DNA of 28,055 nucleotides from a virus. Within the stretch, counting starts at the first letter, position 1, and each line of letters begins with the position of its first letter. The DNA lies in IMG/VR virus record IMGVR_UViG_3300036980_000594, positions 1-28,055 of that record. The stretch is one strand, 5' to 3'. Positions 14,142 through 20,798 of the stretch are shown here, in pieces. The position numbers were made by a program, and so were the translations under genes. Under the pieces are notes generated by a model. That model saw nothing but the letters and a program-made list of their open reading frames with translations. It had not been told where the DNA came from and made no database searches.

Positions 14142-14470
14142 ACCGCACAGAATTTTCCAAAGCAATCCAAGAACTACACGCACCTGCACAACGCCAAAAG
14201 AAATTAGCAGACGCGGTAGGATTGAAGCACGGGGCAACATCTAAGCAGTACAAAGATGAGTATGCAAAGTATGCTAAATTATTGCTTTCAATCGTCCCAA
14301 AAGAGCATGAAATCTGGTGCCAATTCTGTATCTTTCTTTTTACCGAAGCAATCCAGAACGGAAAGCCAAAAGAACGGGTGCTTGCCGAAATAATCGAAAC
14401 GGGTAAGCACATGGAAGAAAGCAAAAAGCCAGATTGGCGGAATATTTACAAATCAATATCAGCCTTATGA
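14138..14470 (+). CDS. Hypothetical helical protein between initiator and helicase
   Basis: This 110-residue protein is probably all-helical (T-E-F-S-K-A-I-Q-E-L-H, then K-Q-Y-K-D-E-Y-A-K-Y-A-K-L-L-L-S-I-V). It starts at an ATGA overlap with the initiator gene and ends in an ATGA overlap with the helicase gene. The place would suit a helicase loader or accessory factor, but there is no Walker motif or other signature, so function is unknown. Confidence 0.7.
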   Translation: MNRTEFSKAIQELHAPAQRQKKLADAVGLKHGATSKQYKDEYAKYAKLLLSIVPKEHEIWCQFCIFLFTEAIQNGKPKERVLAEIIETGKHMEESKKPDWRNIYKSISAL

Positions 14471-15882
14471 AAAAGACAAACACAATCCACGTTGAAGCGT
14501 CCATTATCGGCACGCTGCTTTGCGCTCCTGAGTACTTTGCCACGGCAAATAAGACGTTGAAGCCTGAAATGTTTCAGCACTACCGCGCCTTTTACGACTG
14601 GATGCACGACCTAGACGTAAATAAAATGATGTTGTGGGATATTCAGATGGTCACGTCAAAGTTTGGGGACATTTCGGATTTGATTGTAGCCTCTGAACCG
14701 GAAACATGCAGCGCACAGATTACCTACCTCAAAGAAGAATACGACCGGATTCAAGACGGTTACAAGTACATTAGTGCCGCCGCAATGCTGGAAGTAGACA
14801 GCCCGTATAACGTCCGTGAATATATTCTAGCGCAGATCGGAGAAAACAATGAAATCGAAGCCGAAAAGACACGCGGCGATAAAATGTATGAAGCATGGCA
14901 GGACATTGAAACCGGGCAAATCGGGGTGTCTACCTGCTGGAAGGACTTCAACAACATCACAGGCGGCGTTCAGAAAGGCCAAACTGGATTTATTGCGGGA
15001 ACAACGGGTACAGGCAAAACTGAAAAGGCTTTAAAAATGCTTTTGGAATTGGCCAAAGCTGGCAAACCTGTTGCATTTTTTTCGATGGAGCTTACTGAAA
15101 AACAGATCTGGCAGCGCGTGTACAAGATCGAAAGCGGGCTATCCATGAAGGATTTGTCCAGCAGGGTATACGATCCAGTGACCGGAAAATACAAACTGGT
15201 ACTACCTGAATACAAAATGAAAATGCTTTCGGATGCTTTGGAGCGGGTTGCATCTATCCCGTTCTACGTTTTCGATATGAAGGAAACGACCAATAAAGGC
15301 ACGTTGATTCGACAAAAAATCCGCTGGTGCATTCGGAAATACGATCTATTTGCCTACTGCCTGGACTACATCCAGCTTTGTGAAACTGGAATAGAGAAGA
15401 TTGACAACGGCGGCAACGATGTGAAGATCTTGTCTAAGCTATCAAAAGACTTTTCTGCGTTCAACAAGGCATCTAACGTGGTCGGTGTGCTGCTTTCTCA
15501 GTTTAACCGAGGTGTTGATACCCGCGCAGATAGAAGACCGCACAAAGAGGATCTATTAGGCTCATCGGCAATGGAACACGCGGCGGACTGGATATTACTT
15601 TTGTTTCGCCCTGGTGCTTATGAGGATTGGAGCGAGCAACACCATGAGAGCGGGGCAATTGTGACCCGCTATAACTACAAAGGAACGTCATACAACCGTT
15701 ACGACTGCGAATACATCATTGCAAAAAACCGGGCATTTGATGGTCAAACCGGGTCATGGTGGGAATGGCAAGAGCCAGTATCAAATCAATTCCCAGTCAA
15801 ATCCGAACCAGCAAAGCAACAAGAGAATGAGGTCATTTCCCAGGCCGGGCGGGAGAACCTGGAATCGGAACTACCTTTTTAA
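14467..15882 (+). CDS. DnaB-like replicative helicase
   Basis: The start was set at 14467 (MKKTNTIHVEASIIGTLL) because it forms ATGA with the previous stop and gives the usual DnaB N terminus (helical V-E-x-S-I-I-G). The protein has 471 residues. Walker A is G-T-T-G-T-G-K-T at 178-185. S-M-E-L at 206-209 carries the catalytic Glu typical of DnaB/RecA folds, and Walker B ends at D300 (Y-C-L-D-Y-I-Q-L). The later S-Q-F-N-R-G-V-D-T-R and G-S-S-A-M-E-H-A-A-D match DnaB motifs H3/H4. It would unwind DNA at the phage fork. Confidence 0.92.
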   Translation: MKKTNTIHVEASIIGTLLCAPEYFATANKTLKPEMFQHYRAFYDWMHDLDVNKMMLWDIQMVTSKFGDISDLIVASEPETCSAQITYLKEEYDRIQDGYKYISAAAMLEVDSPYNVREYILAQIGENNEIEAEKTRGDKMYEAWQDIETGQIGVSTCWKDFNNITGGVQKGQTGFIAGTTGTGKTEKALKMLLELAKAGKPVAFFSMELTEKQIWQRVYKIESGLSMKDLSSRVYDPVTGKYKLVLPEYKMKMLSDALERVASIPFYVFDMKETTNKGTLIRQKIRWCIRKYDLFAYCLDYIQLCETGIEKIDNGGNDVKILSKLSKDFSAFNKASNVVGVLLSQFNRGVDTRADRRPHKEDLLGSSAMEHAADWILLLFRPGAYEDWSEQHHESGAIVTRYNYKGTSYNRYDCEYIIAKNRAFDGQTGSWWEWQEPVSNQFPVKSEPAKQQENEVISQAGRENLESELPF

Positions 15883-15889
15883 CCTGTCT

Positions 15890-15905
15890 ACGACATCAAT
15901 GTCGT
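15890..15905. repeat. Perfect 16-bp palindrome-like inverted repeat after the helicase gene
   Basis: ACGACAT and ATGTCGT are separated by CA. With a 2-nt spacer it is a better fit to a dimeric protein operator than to a terminator, although a 6-bp hairpin with TCAA loop can form. No T run follows directly. Confidence 0.4.
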
Positions 15906-15956
15906 GAACATAAATACCATGTTTTGGGTATGTTTTGGTAATTTAAAAATCCCGAA

Positions 15957-15981
15957 ATTGCAGTATCATTTAAAACAAACG
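15957..15981 (+). repeat. 25-bp leader repeat, copy 1
   Basis: ATTGCAGTATCATTTAAAAC followed by AAACG is identical to 16687-16711. Each copy ends 2-3 nt before an ATG (15984 and 16715). In copy 2 the first bases overlap the -7 element, so the repeat covers promoter edge plus 5' leader. Confidence 0.7.
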
Positions 15982-15983
15982 TT

Positions 15984-16256
15984 ATGAAAAACAAAATTAT
16001 TAAGGCCATCGCGGAGTATTTGGAACAAAAAACCATTTGGGTCTTCAATTATGACGACTCTCTTCGTGAAATATACGCTAATTGGCCTTGCGAACAATCT
16101 GTTATCGCTAAGGAAATAGCTGATGCGATTTCCCCGCACATGGAAGAATCGGATTTTCCATTTTCCAAACTATTTGACCACATGTCGAATGAACACGGGC
16201 TGACGCTGACTAATACTGAGTTGGGGGATATTATCAATATTGCTCGTGGAAAATAA
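15984..16256 (+). CDS. Hypothetical protein, 90 residues
   Basis: The protein starts MKNKIIKAIAEYLEQK and is helical and acidic; it contains a D-D-S-L-R-E segment and a C-terminal T-N-T-E-L-G-D-I-I-N-I helix. No family was recognised. It is directly preceded by the 25-bp leader repeat shared with the 16715 gene, so the two are probably co-regulated, and it is followed by a small hairpin (16258-16275). Confidence 0.7.
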   Translation: MKNKIIKAIAEYLEQKTIWVFNYDDSLREIYANWPCEQSVIAKEIADAISPHMEESDFPFSKLFDHMSNEHGLTLTNTELGDIINIARGK

Positions 16257-16257
16257 A

Positions 16258-16275
16258 ACGGGGAGCGCCACCCGT
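16258..16275 (+). repeat. Small hairpin, copy 1 of a CGGGGA-ACCCG motif
   Basis: ACGGG (16258-16262) pairs with CCCGT (16271-16275) around an 8-nt loop. The 17-nt core CGGGGAGCGCCACCCGT matches the hairpin at 20890-20906 at 13 positions. A T-rich tract ends near 16301, so a weak terminator role is possible. Confidence 0.4.
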
Positions 16276-16328
16276 CGAGTAAGCGCGATTATTTATTTTT
16301 TGTTTGGGTAATTAATGGGTTAAAATTT

Positions 16329-16357
16329 GCGGCTGGGTGAGATCCTGGCCGCTTTTT
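16329..16357 (+). terminator. Terminator-like hairpin ahead of the 16379 gene
   Basis: GCGGCTGGG (16329-16337) pairs with CCTGGCCGC (16344-16352), with two G-U pairs and a 6-nt loop, followed by TTTTT (16353-16357). TTG at 16300-16302 and AAAATTTG at 16322-16329 could form a weak promoter overlapping the hairpin. Confidence 0.6.
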
Positions 16358-16378
16358 AAATCCGAAAAAGCAACTAAT

Positions 16379-16675
16379 ATGATAGATAAAACCTTAGCAC
16401 TAATCAAGCGCTACACCGGGTTAGAATTACAACTTTGTGACTACTTCACCGGGGTAAAGAAAAGCGGAAAAGATAAATATTTTAACATCATCTTGAGCGA
16501 TCCAATTTACGAATCTAGGGAACATGCTACCCTAGAAAGATTTGCGAATCAATACGGCCTGATAAAAGTAGAACCAAATGGGTATAAGCGTTTGGCGATT
16601 TTCCGAGTTGTTAAAAAAGCAACCAATCAGAAAATAAATTTAAAAAATAATCCTCAAAACTTGCACGTTGTTTAA
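16379..16675 (+). CDS. Hypothetical protein, 98 residues
   Basis: I start this at the ATG at 16379 (MIDKTLALIKRYTG), because the upstream Met at 16337 lies inside the terminator stem. The protein is basic, with a helical N terminus, a Y-F-T-G-V-K-K-S-G-K-D-K-Y segment, and a C-terminal Lys/Asn-rich tail. The -33 element of the 16715 promoter lies within its last codons. No family recognised. Confidence 0.68.
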   Translation: MIDKTLALIKRYTGLELQLCDYFTGVKKSGKDKYFNIILSDPIYESREHATLERFANQYGLIKVEPNGYKRLAIFRVVKKATNQKINLKNNPQNLHVV

Positions 16676-16690
16676 AAGCAACGTATATTG
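16661..16690 (+). promoter_or_regulatory. Promoter with embedded operator for the 16715 gene
   Basis: TTG (16661-16663), 20 bp, then TATATTG (16684-16690). Between them sits the inverted repeat ACGTTG-N8-CAACGT (16665-16684). The same layout recurs at 20847-20877. Confidence 0.65.
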
Positions 16691-16711
16691 CAGTATCATT
16701 TAAAACAAACG
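16687..16711 (+). repeat. 25-bp leader repeat, copy 2
   Basis: Identical to 15957-15981. It starts in the -7 element and ends 3 nt before the ATG at 16715. Confidence 0.7.
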
Positions 16712-16714
16712 AAC

Positions 16715-17080
16715 ATGAAAGTTTACGATTACTCTTTTCAGATTGGCTTAGCTACTTCTAGCGCAATTGTTCAGGTTGACAACGCCCGCCCTGAGCCAAA
16801 TATGTTCCCATTCTTCTTCACCAACTACGACGTGGTTGTGGCTGGAATCGAATTGGGAATTATCCCGCAGCCAGAGGACATGGACAAAACCCGTATTGGG
16901 TACGAACATCCAGCCTTTTCTGCTTCTGTTCGTGCTGACAATGGGAATTACCGGATGCAATACTATCAAATGTATGAGGTGTTGAAAGAGCTTTCTGGGG
17001 AAGAAAGCGAAGCTATTATTTTGCACCTGGCAATGCAACAGCCAGAAATTAGCAACCAAATTTTGCAAGAACTAATTTAA
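16715..17080 (+). CDS. Hypothetical protein, 121 residues
   Basis: The start is the ATG at 16715 (MKVYDYSFQIG); a TTG at 16688 is in frame but lies in the promoter. The protein has a beta-rich N-terminal half (S-S-A-I-V-Q-V-D-N-A-R-P), a central F-F-F-T-N-Y-D-V-V-V-A-G-I-E-L-G, and a helical C-terminal half (M-Y-E-V-L-K-E-L-S-G-E-E-S-E-A-I-I). No catalytic motif seen. Position directly before recT suggests a recombination or early-control role, without direct evidence. Confidence 0.7.
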   Translation: MKVYDYSFQIGLATSSAIVQVDNARPEPNMFPFFFTNYDVVVAGIELGIIPQPEDMDKTRIGYEHPAFSASVRADNGNYRMQYYQMYEVLKELSGEESEAIILHLAMQQPEISNQILQELI

Positions 17081-17084
17081 ATTG

Positions 17085-17128
17085 CCCCACTCTGAGCAAC
17101 GCACCAAGTACGGTGCGTTTGTTCGGGG
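17085..17128 (+). promoter_or_regulatory. Long hairpin in the leader of recT
   Basis: CCCC (17085-17088) pairs with GGGG (17125-17128). GAGCAACGCACC (17094-17105) pairs with GGTGCG-T-TTGTTC (17112-17124) with one bulged T, one G-U pair and a 6-nt loop. No T run follows, so it is not a terminator. It ends 16 nt before the ATG and could affect translation or mRNA stability. Confidence 0.55.
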
Positions 17129-17144
17129 GAAAATAAAAACGACA

Positions 17145-18044
17145 ATGAGCCAAGAATTAACCACCATAAACGAAAAGATTGCAAGCTTAGAACCTCAAAT
17201 GCTCAAAAATCTGAGTGAGCAAACAGTACGCCGGGAACTAAGTTTCGCAAAGCAATTAGTCGGAAGCAGCAAGCAATTGCAAGAATGCACAATGCCAAGT
17301 GTGCTTACCGCGATTTACAACATTTGTAACATCGGGTTAAGTCTTAACCCCGCTGCAAAAGAGGCATATATAGTGCCTCGTTATAATTCCCAAAACAAAT
17401 GCAAAGAAGCAAGCCTACAGCCGTCCTACATTGGCCTGGTAAAACTTTTAACCGACGCGGGTACAATTACCCAGTGCGTTACAAATATCGTCCATGAGGG
17501 CGACGTATTTGAGATGGATATCGCAAACGGAACCGTAAAGCACTTGCCTTGCCTGATCCGAGCAAACAAAGGCGCAAAGATTGGATGTTACGCAATGGCC
17601 ACCCTGCCAAACGGAGCAAAGCAAGTTGAGTGGATGGAGCTAGAAGACATCCATGCAATTCGCGATTGCTCCGAAAGCTGGAAGAATGAAAACACCCGCG
17701 CTTACTCACCTTGGATGAAGCATGAGGATGAAATGAGCCGCAAAACGGTTATCCGCCGTCTGTACAAATATTTACCCCGTAGCGGATCGTCTGCAAAGAT
17801 TACGCGTGTTGATGAAGTTATACAAATTGACGATGCGCAATACAACGCGACGTTTGGCCAATTGGGCTACATTGAAAGCCTATTGCAAGGTGCAAATATA
17901 TCTCCCGAAATTGAACGCCGCATCAATAGCGAGTATCAAAATTACTCCAATGCGGAGGCTGAAACGTGCATCAACTTTTTGCTTTCAAACCAATCTGAGC
18001 TGAATGACCCCAAAAAACAGTTTGAAGCACGCTTAAAAAACTAA
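17145..18044 (+). CDS. recT: RecT-family single-strand annealing protein
   Basis: This 299-residue protein follows the RecT pattern: A-K-Q-L-V-G-S-S-K-Q-L-Q-E-C-T-M-P-S-V-L, then N-I-G-L-S-L-N-P-A-A-K-E-A-Y-I-V-P-R-Y (about 65-87) and L-Q-P-S-Y-I-G-L-V-K-L-L (95-106). These are the characteristic Lxxx-NP, Y-x-V-P and Q-x-x-Y-x-G-L-V/I elements. It would anneal complementary single strands in phage recombination. The C-terminal 60 residues are acidic/helical and probably a partner-binding tail. The start at 17145 avoids translating the leader hairpin. Confidence 0.9.
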   Translation: MSQELTTINEKIASLEPQMLKNLSEQTVRRELSFAKQLVGSSKQLQECTMPSVLTAIYNICNIGLSLNPAAKEAYIVPRYNSQNKCKEASLQPSYIGLVKLLTDAGTITQCVTNIVHEGDVFEMDIANGTVKHLPCLIRANKGAKIGCYAMATLPNGAKQVEWMELEDIHAIRDCSESWKNENTRAYSPWMKHEDEMSRKTVIRRLYKYLPRSGSSAKITRVDEVIQIDDAQYNATFGQLGYIESLLQGANISPEIERRINSEYQNYSNAEAETCINFLLSNQSELNDPKKQFEARLKN

Positions 18045-18064
18045 TCTTTAGTACGTTTGTTTTG

Positions 18065-18093
18065 CCCCGCTGCGGTTGTGGCGGGGATTTTTT
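18065..18093 (+). terminator. Terminator after recT
   Basis: CCCCGC (18065-18070) pairs with GCGGGG (18081-18086), followed by ATTTTTT and more T-rich sequence. It sits between recT and the 18114 gene, so downstream genes depend on read-through or another promoter. Confidence 0.75.
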
Positions 18094-18113
18094 AATTTTT
18101 GAAATTGAAAACG

Positions 18114-18296
18114 ATGAACAAGGAAAAAACCCTAGAGGTCTTTGCAGAAATCGCCGCCTTGCTCCGATCGGTAAGGCATGAAGATCCCGAATACTGGCAA
18201 TTTAATGTTGTTGCATTGGGTATAATTTCGGGTAAAACGCTTGATTGGGAAGAAATGGAAATCGCATTAATCGCACTATCAAACTATCGGCCATGA
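18114..18296 (+). CDS. Hypothetical small acidic protein, 60 residues
   Basis: The ATG at 18114 gives MNKEKTLEVFAEIAALLRSV. Two helices flank an E-D-P-E-Y-W-Q-F-N motif, then D-W-E-E-M-E-I-A-L-I-A-L. The stop overlaps the next start as ATGA. No family recognised; earlier in-frame TTG codons (18099) are unlikely starts. Confidence 0.62.
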   Translation: MNKEKTLEVFAEIAALLRSVRHEDPEYWQFNVVALGIISGKTLDWEEMEIALIALSNYRP

Positions 18297-18484
18297 TCTT
18301 AACAATAATTCTCACAATCGCCCTGGACACCATGCCAATTCAACCTATCCGGGTTTTGTTGCCGCGTCCGGTGAAATCACAAACCGTAAAACCAAAACGA
18401 GATGACAAAAACAAGGGTACTAAAACTGACGATGCAAATAGCCGAATTTTGGGTAGTCGTCCTGCTGATTTGGTTAGCCGTTAA
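18293..18484 (+). CDS. Small protein with short hydrophobic N terminus, 63 residues
   Basis: It starts at the ATGA overlap at 18293 (MILTIILTIALDTM). The first 11 residues are strongly hydrophobic and the rest is basic and polar (K-P-K-R-D-D-K-N-K-G-T-K), suggesting a membrane-anchored or secreted peptide. The second half overlaps a separate micro-ORF (18402-18497) in another frame. Function unknown. Confidence 0.5.
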   Translation: MILTIILTIALDTMPIQPIRVLLPRPVKSQTVKPKRDDKNKGTKTDDANSRILGSRPADLVSR

Positions 18485-18497
18485 GAACTTGCTATGA
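18402..18497 (+). CDS. Nested 31-residue single-span membrane micro-protein
   Basis: The frame gives M-T-K-T-R-V-L-K-L-T-M-Q followed by I-A-E-F-W-V-V-V-L-L-I-W-L-A-V, then K-N-L-L. That is a basic N terminus and one clear transmembrane helix. Its TGA overlaps the ATG of the NinB-like gene (ATGA at 18494), the same coupling as real genes here. It is nested in the 18293 gene. Similar in kind to the micro-gene at 20266. Confidence 0.5.
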   Translation: MTKTRVLKLTMQIAEFWVVVLLIWLAVKNLL

Positions 18498-18946
18498 AAG
18501 AGCTTACCTACTTTTGCAATGTTGACCAAGACTGCGTGCTGCACGTACCACGCCGATTCAAACAGGAAGTAGGCGAAAAGTTTAGAGGGCAACGGATCGA
18601 GATAACAATACGCAAGAAAAAAAAGCACCGAAGCACAGAGCAAAATCGGTATTACTGGGGTATTGTTGTACCATACATTTTGGAAGCGTTCATCGAGTTA
18701 GGAAACGACCTGCAAGAAGGCAACCCAGAACATGCGAAATTGATACATGATTTCCTGAAGCGTCGTTGTTTGCCAGCTAGGCAGGTTTGTGACGCGCACG
18801 GGGTTGAAATTGAACTTACTCCAAGCACCGCAGATTTATCAACTACCGAAATGATGGAATATATTGATCGGGTTTGTTTGTTTTCGGCTGAGTCGCTTAA
18901 TGTGGCCATACCGCAACCAAATGAGCAAACCCGCATTTTTGAATAA
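18494..18946 (+). CDS. ninB: NinB-like phage recombination protein
   Basis: This 150-residue protein carries the region K-K-K-K-H-R-S-T-E-Q-N-R-Y-Y-W-G-I-V-V-P-Y (about residues 42-62), typical of the NinB/YbcN family, where a basic run and the S-x-x-Q-N-R-Y-x-W motif are conserved. A helical part and an A-D-L-S-T-T-E-M-M-E-Y-I segment near the C terminus also fit. NinB in lambda-like phages is a single-strand DNA-binding recombination mediator. The location close to recT supports the role. Confidence 0.8.
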   Translation: MKELTYFCNVDQDCVLHVPRRFKQEVGEKFRGQRIEITIRKKKKHRSTEQNRYYWGIVVPYILEAFIELGNDLQEGNPEHAKLIHDFLKRRCLPARQVCDAHGVEIELTPSTADLSTTEMMEYIDRVCLFSAESLNVAIPQPNEQTRIFE

Positions 18947-18960
18947 TTAAAATTCAAGTT

Positions 18961-19470
18961 ATGATACTAGAGCACATTCGATGTGAACAAACCCAAGACA
19001 GCACGCGCGGCACATTGATAGCACAATTGCAAAAAGACAGTTCAATCCCGACATGGATTTGCGATGTTCTTGAGGATGGTTTTCGCAAAATCAAGGAACA
19101 CGGTAAGACCCGGATTGATTGCAAAACCTACCACGTCGTACCGATCCAATATGGTAGGTTTTACCAAAAGTACAACGAAGCACACGGGCATCAATTTGCA
19201 ATTGCGTTGATGGATAACCCGCCAATAGACCGCGCAGGCCGTCACGGTAATGTGCGGGTGCATAAGGGCAACAAGGCGGAAGATACGGAAGGATGTCCAC
19301 TGGTAGGCCAAATCCGGTTTTCCAGCGTTGATAAAAACTTTGTGCTGCTTGCGGGTACTTCAACTTCTTCGTACTTGAAGCTTTACAAGCTATTGGAACC
19401 ACTTTTCAATCCGGAAACCAAAGCCTTTTCTGAGGATGTTTTTTGGAGAATCACTGAACAATTTGCATAA
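18961..19470 (+). CDS. DUF5675 family protein
   Basis: This 169-residue protein has the DUF5675 signature: a T-R-G-T-L-type opening (D-S-T-R-G-T-L-I-A), V-V-P-I-Q-Y-G-R-F in the middle, and G-R-H-G-N-V-R-V-H-K-G-N-K-A-E-D-T-E-G-C at about 97-116. The H-x-G-N and G-C residues resemble L,D-transpeptidase-like cores, so a cell-wall enzyme role has been proposed for such proteins; that is uncertain. It sits in the early module, not beside the holin, and has no signal peptide. Confidence 0.8.
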   Translation: MILEHIRCEQTQDSTRGTLIAQLQKDSSIPTWICDVLEDGFRKIKEHGKTRIDCKTYHVVPIQYGRFYQKYNEAHGHQFAIALMDNPPIDRAGRHGNVRVHKGNKAEDTEGCPLVGQIRFSSVDKNFVLLAGTSTSSYLKLYKLLEPLFNPETKAFSEDVFWRITEQFA

Positions 19471-19471
19471 A

Positions 19472-19801
19472 ATGAAAAAACCACTTCGCAGCGAATACGG
19501 CTACTCGAAAAAAACCGGGTGGCAAGATGATCGCGACCGGGATTTGTACGACGCTGCATTGCTGGAATATTACAACCAACCCCGGAAAGCTGGCAAGGTT
19601 CGCGTTCGTCCTATTAACGAAAGTTGGATTGAAGTCTTAAAGCACTTCGATTCATCCAACTCACAACGTAGTCAAGGCGCTTTTTGCCGGTGGGCAAATC
19701 TTAAACCGGCTAGCTTTTCGAACTGGAAAACAAAGCCGATCAAAGACGATTTGAAGCGGTTTATTTTAGAATGGGTTGAAACATTTGATCAAGATGAGTA
19801 G
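19472..19801 (+). CDS. Hypothetical basic protein, 109 residues
   Basis: The ATG at 19472 follows the DUF5675 stop by 1 nt; a longer start at 19436 would overlap that gene. The protein is rich in Arg, Lys and Asp with a C-terminal half W-I-E-V-L-K-H-F-D-S-S-N-S and F-C-R-W-A-N-L-K-P-A-S-F-S-N-W-K. That part could be a helix-turn-helix (L-K-P-A-S-F-S-N-W reads like a recognition region). It overlaps the nuclease gene by 8 bp. Possible DNA-binding protein, unassigned. Confidence 0.65.
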   Translation: MKKPLRSEYGYSKKTGWQDDRDRDLYDAALLEYYNQPRKAGKVRVRPINESWIEVLKHFDSSNSQRSQGAFCRWANLKPASFSNWKTKPIKDDLKRFILEWVETFDQDE

Positions 19802-20255
19802 AGCAAACGCAATTACCACAAACGTAATCCGCCAGATCAACCTCCAAGGTTGCGAAGCGTGGAGAAATAATACCGGGGGCATTTTCGATGCTGCCATCGC
19901 GCTCAAAAAGATCTGGAATGTAGTCCAGTCTGGAAAGGTTACGACGGTAGAAATCAAGAAAGCGTTGCAATCCAGCTACCGCAAAACACATGAACGCCTG
20001 GGCGTGTCGGATGTGATTGGATTCACCAAACAAGGGGGATTTATCGCCGTCGAGGTAAAAGGGAAAGGCGACGTGATCAGCTTCGAGCAAAACGCATTCC
20101 TGAAGGATTTAGCAAATAAGGGGGGCATTGCTTTTCTTGTTTGCGAATATCCCGAAAAGGTGAAGTTTAAAATACCTGGATCGGAAAAAATTACCGTGTG
20201 CAACGATATGAATTTCTTGAGCTTGTTTCGATTGAAACTAGATGAACCATTCTAA
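19794..20255 (+). CDS. VRR-NUC domain nuclease
   Basis: The start at 19794 (MSRANAITTNVIRQ) gives 153 residues. Residues match the PD-(D/E)XK VRR-NUC layout: G-C-E-A-W-R-N-N-T-G-G near 19-29, G-V-S-D-V-I-G-F with D73, E87-x-K89 in A-V-E-V-K-G, and Q99 in F-E-Q-N. It is a probable DNA nuclease acting on branched or replication intermediates. It follows a small basic protein and belongs to the recombination module. Confidence 0.88.
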   Translation: MSRANAITTNVIRQINLQGCEAWRNNTGGIFDAAIALKKIWNVVQSGKVTTVEIKKALQSSYRKTHERLGVSDVIGFTKQGGFIAVEVKGKGDVISFEQNAFLKDLANKGGIAFLVCEYPEKVKFKIPGSEKITVCNDMNFLSLFRLKLDEPF

Positions 20256-20265
20256 AACTATCAAC

Positions 20266-20340
20266 ATGGAAACAATATTTTGCATTGGCCTTTGCCTGGC
20301 AGTTGCTTTTATCTTCTACCAAAAATCTGAAAAAAAATGA
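20266..20340 (+). CDS. 24-residue single-span membrane micro-protein
   Basis: The frame M-E-T-I-F-C-I-G-L-C-L-A-V-A-F-I-F-Y-Q-K-S-E-K-K has one hydrophobic span with a basic C-terminal end. Its TGA overlaps the next gene's ATG (ATGA at 20337). It fills the short gap after the nuclease gene with coding-like sequence. It parallels the nested micro-gene at 18402. Confidence 0.5.
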   Translation: METIFCIGLCLAVAFIFYQKSEKK

Positions 20341-20798
20341 GCGATTACGTAACAGACAAGGATATTAGAGCATGGGATATACTTAGAGGCTCTGACCTAA
20401 AGTATACGAAGCCGAAAAAGAAAGAACCCGCACCGCGTAAAGAAAAGCAGATTGCACCGGAACAAGCACACCTACCAACTAAGGCGGAATATAAAAAACG
20501 GGTATCTACTATAAACATGGCAAGTGCAACACAAAAAGCACTTAAAGTAGTACAAAACAAACTTGGTTATGATCTAAGCGCAAGCGGACACTATACGGAG
20601 CGTTTTAAGCGCAATCTGGGATGGCACACGTTTTGTCGGTGCATTCAGCTAATTTGTCCAAGTTTTACGTTGAGCGGAATACACGCGGCATTGACGGTGC
20701 CAAATGCGCCTAGTAAAACCACACTGCCCTATATGTTCCAATGTTCGAGAGAAAACCCGCATAGTGACGAGGATTTAAAACGGTTATTGCAAGAATAG
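20337..20798 (+). CDS. Hypothetical protein, possible C-terminal DNA-binding domain
   Basis: This 153-residue protein has a basic, Lys/Pro-rich N terminus (K-Y-T-K-P-K-K-K-E-P-A-P-R-K), then a helical part (K-A-L-K-V-V-Q-N-K-L-G-Y-D-L). Its C terminus, F-T-L-S-G-I-H-A-A-L-T-V-P-N-A-P-S-K-T-T-L, reads like a helix-turn-helix with some resemblance to the DnaA C-terminal DNA-binding end. That resemblance is weak and not a firm family assignment. The gene ends just before the second operator-bearing promoter (20847). Confidence 0.65.
   Translation: MSDYVTDKDIRAWDILRGSDLKYTKPKKKEPAPRKEKQIAPEQAHLPTKAEYKKRVSTINMASATQKALKVVQNKLGYDLSASGHYTERFKRNLGWHTFCRCIQLICPSFTLSGIHAALTVPNAPSKTTLPYMFQCSRENPHSDEDLKRLLQE

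Noticed and set aside
14434-15882. Longer helicase start at 14434
   Set aside because: The ATG at 14467 couples to the previous stop and gives the normal DnaB N terminus.
17082-18044. Longer recT start at a TTG at 17082
   Set aside because: It would translate the leader hairpin and adds residues not expected in RecT; the ATG at 17145 fits better.
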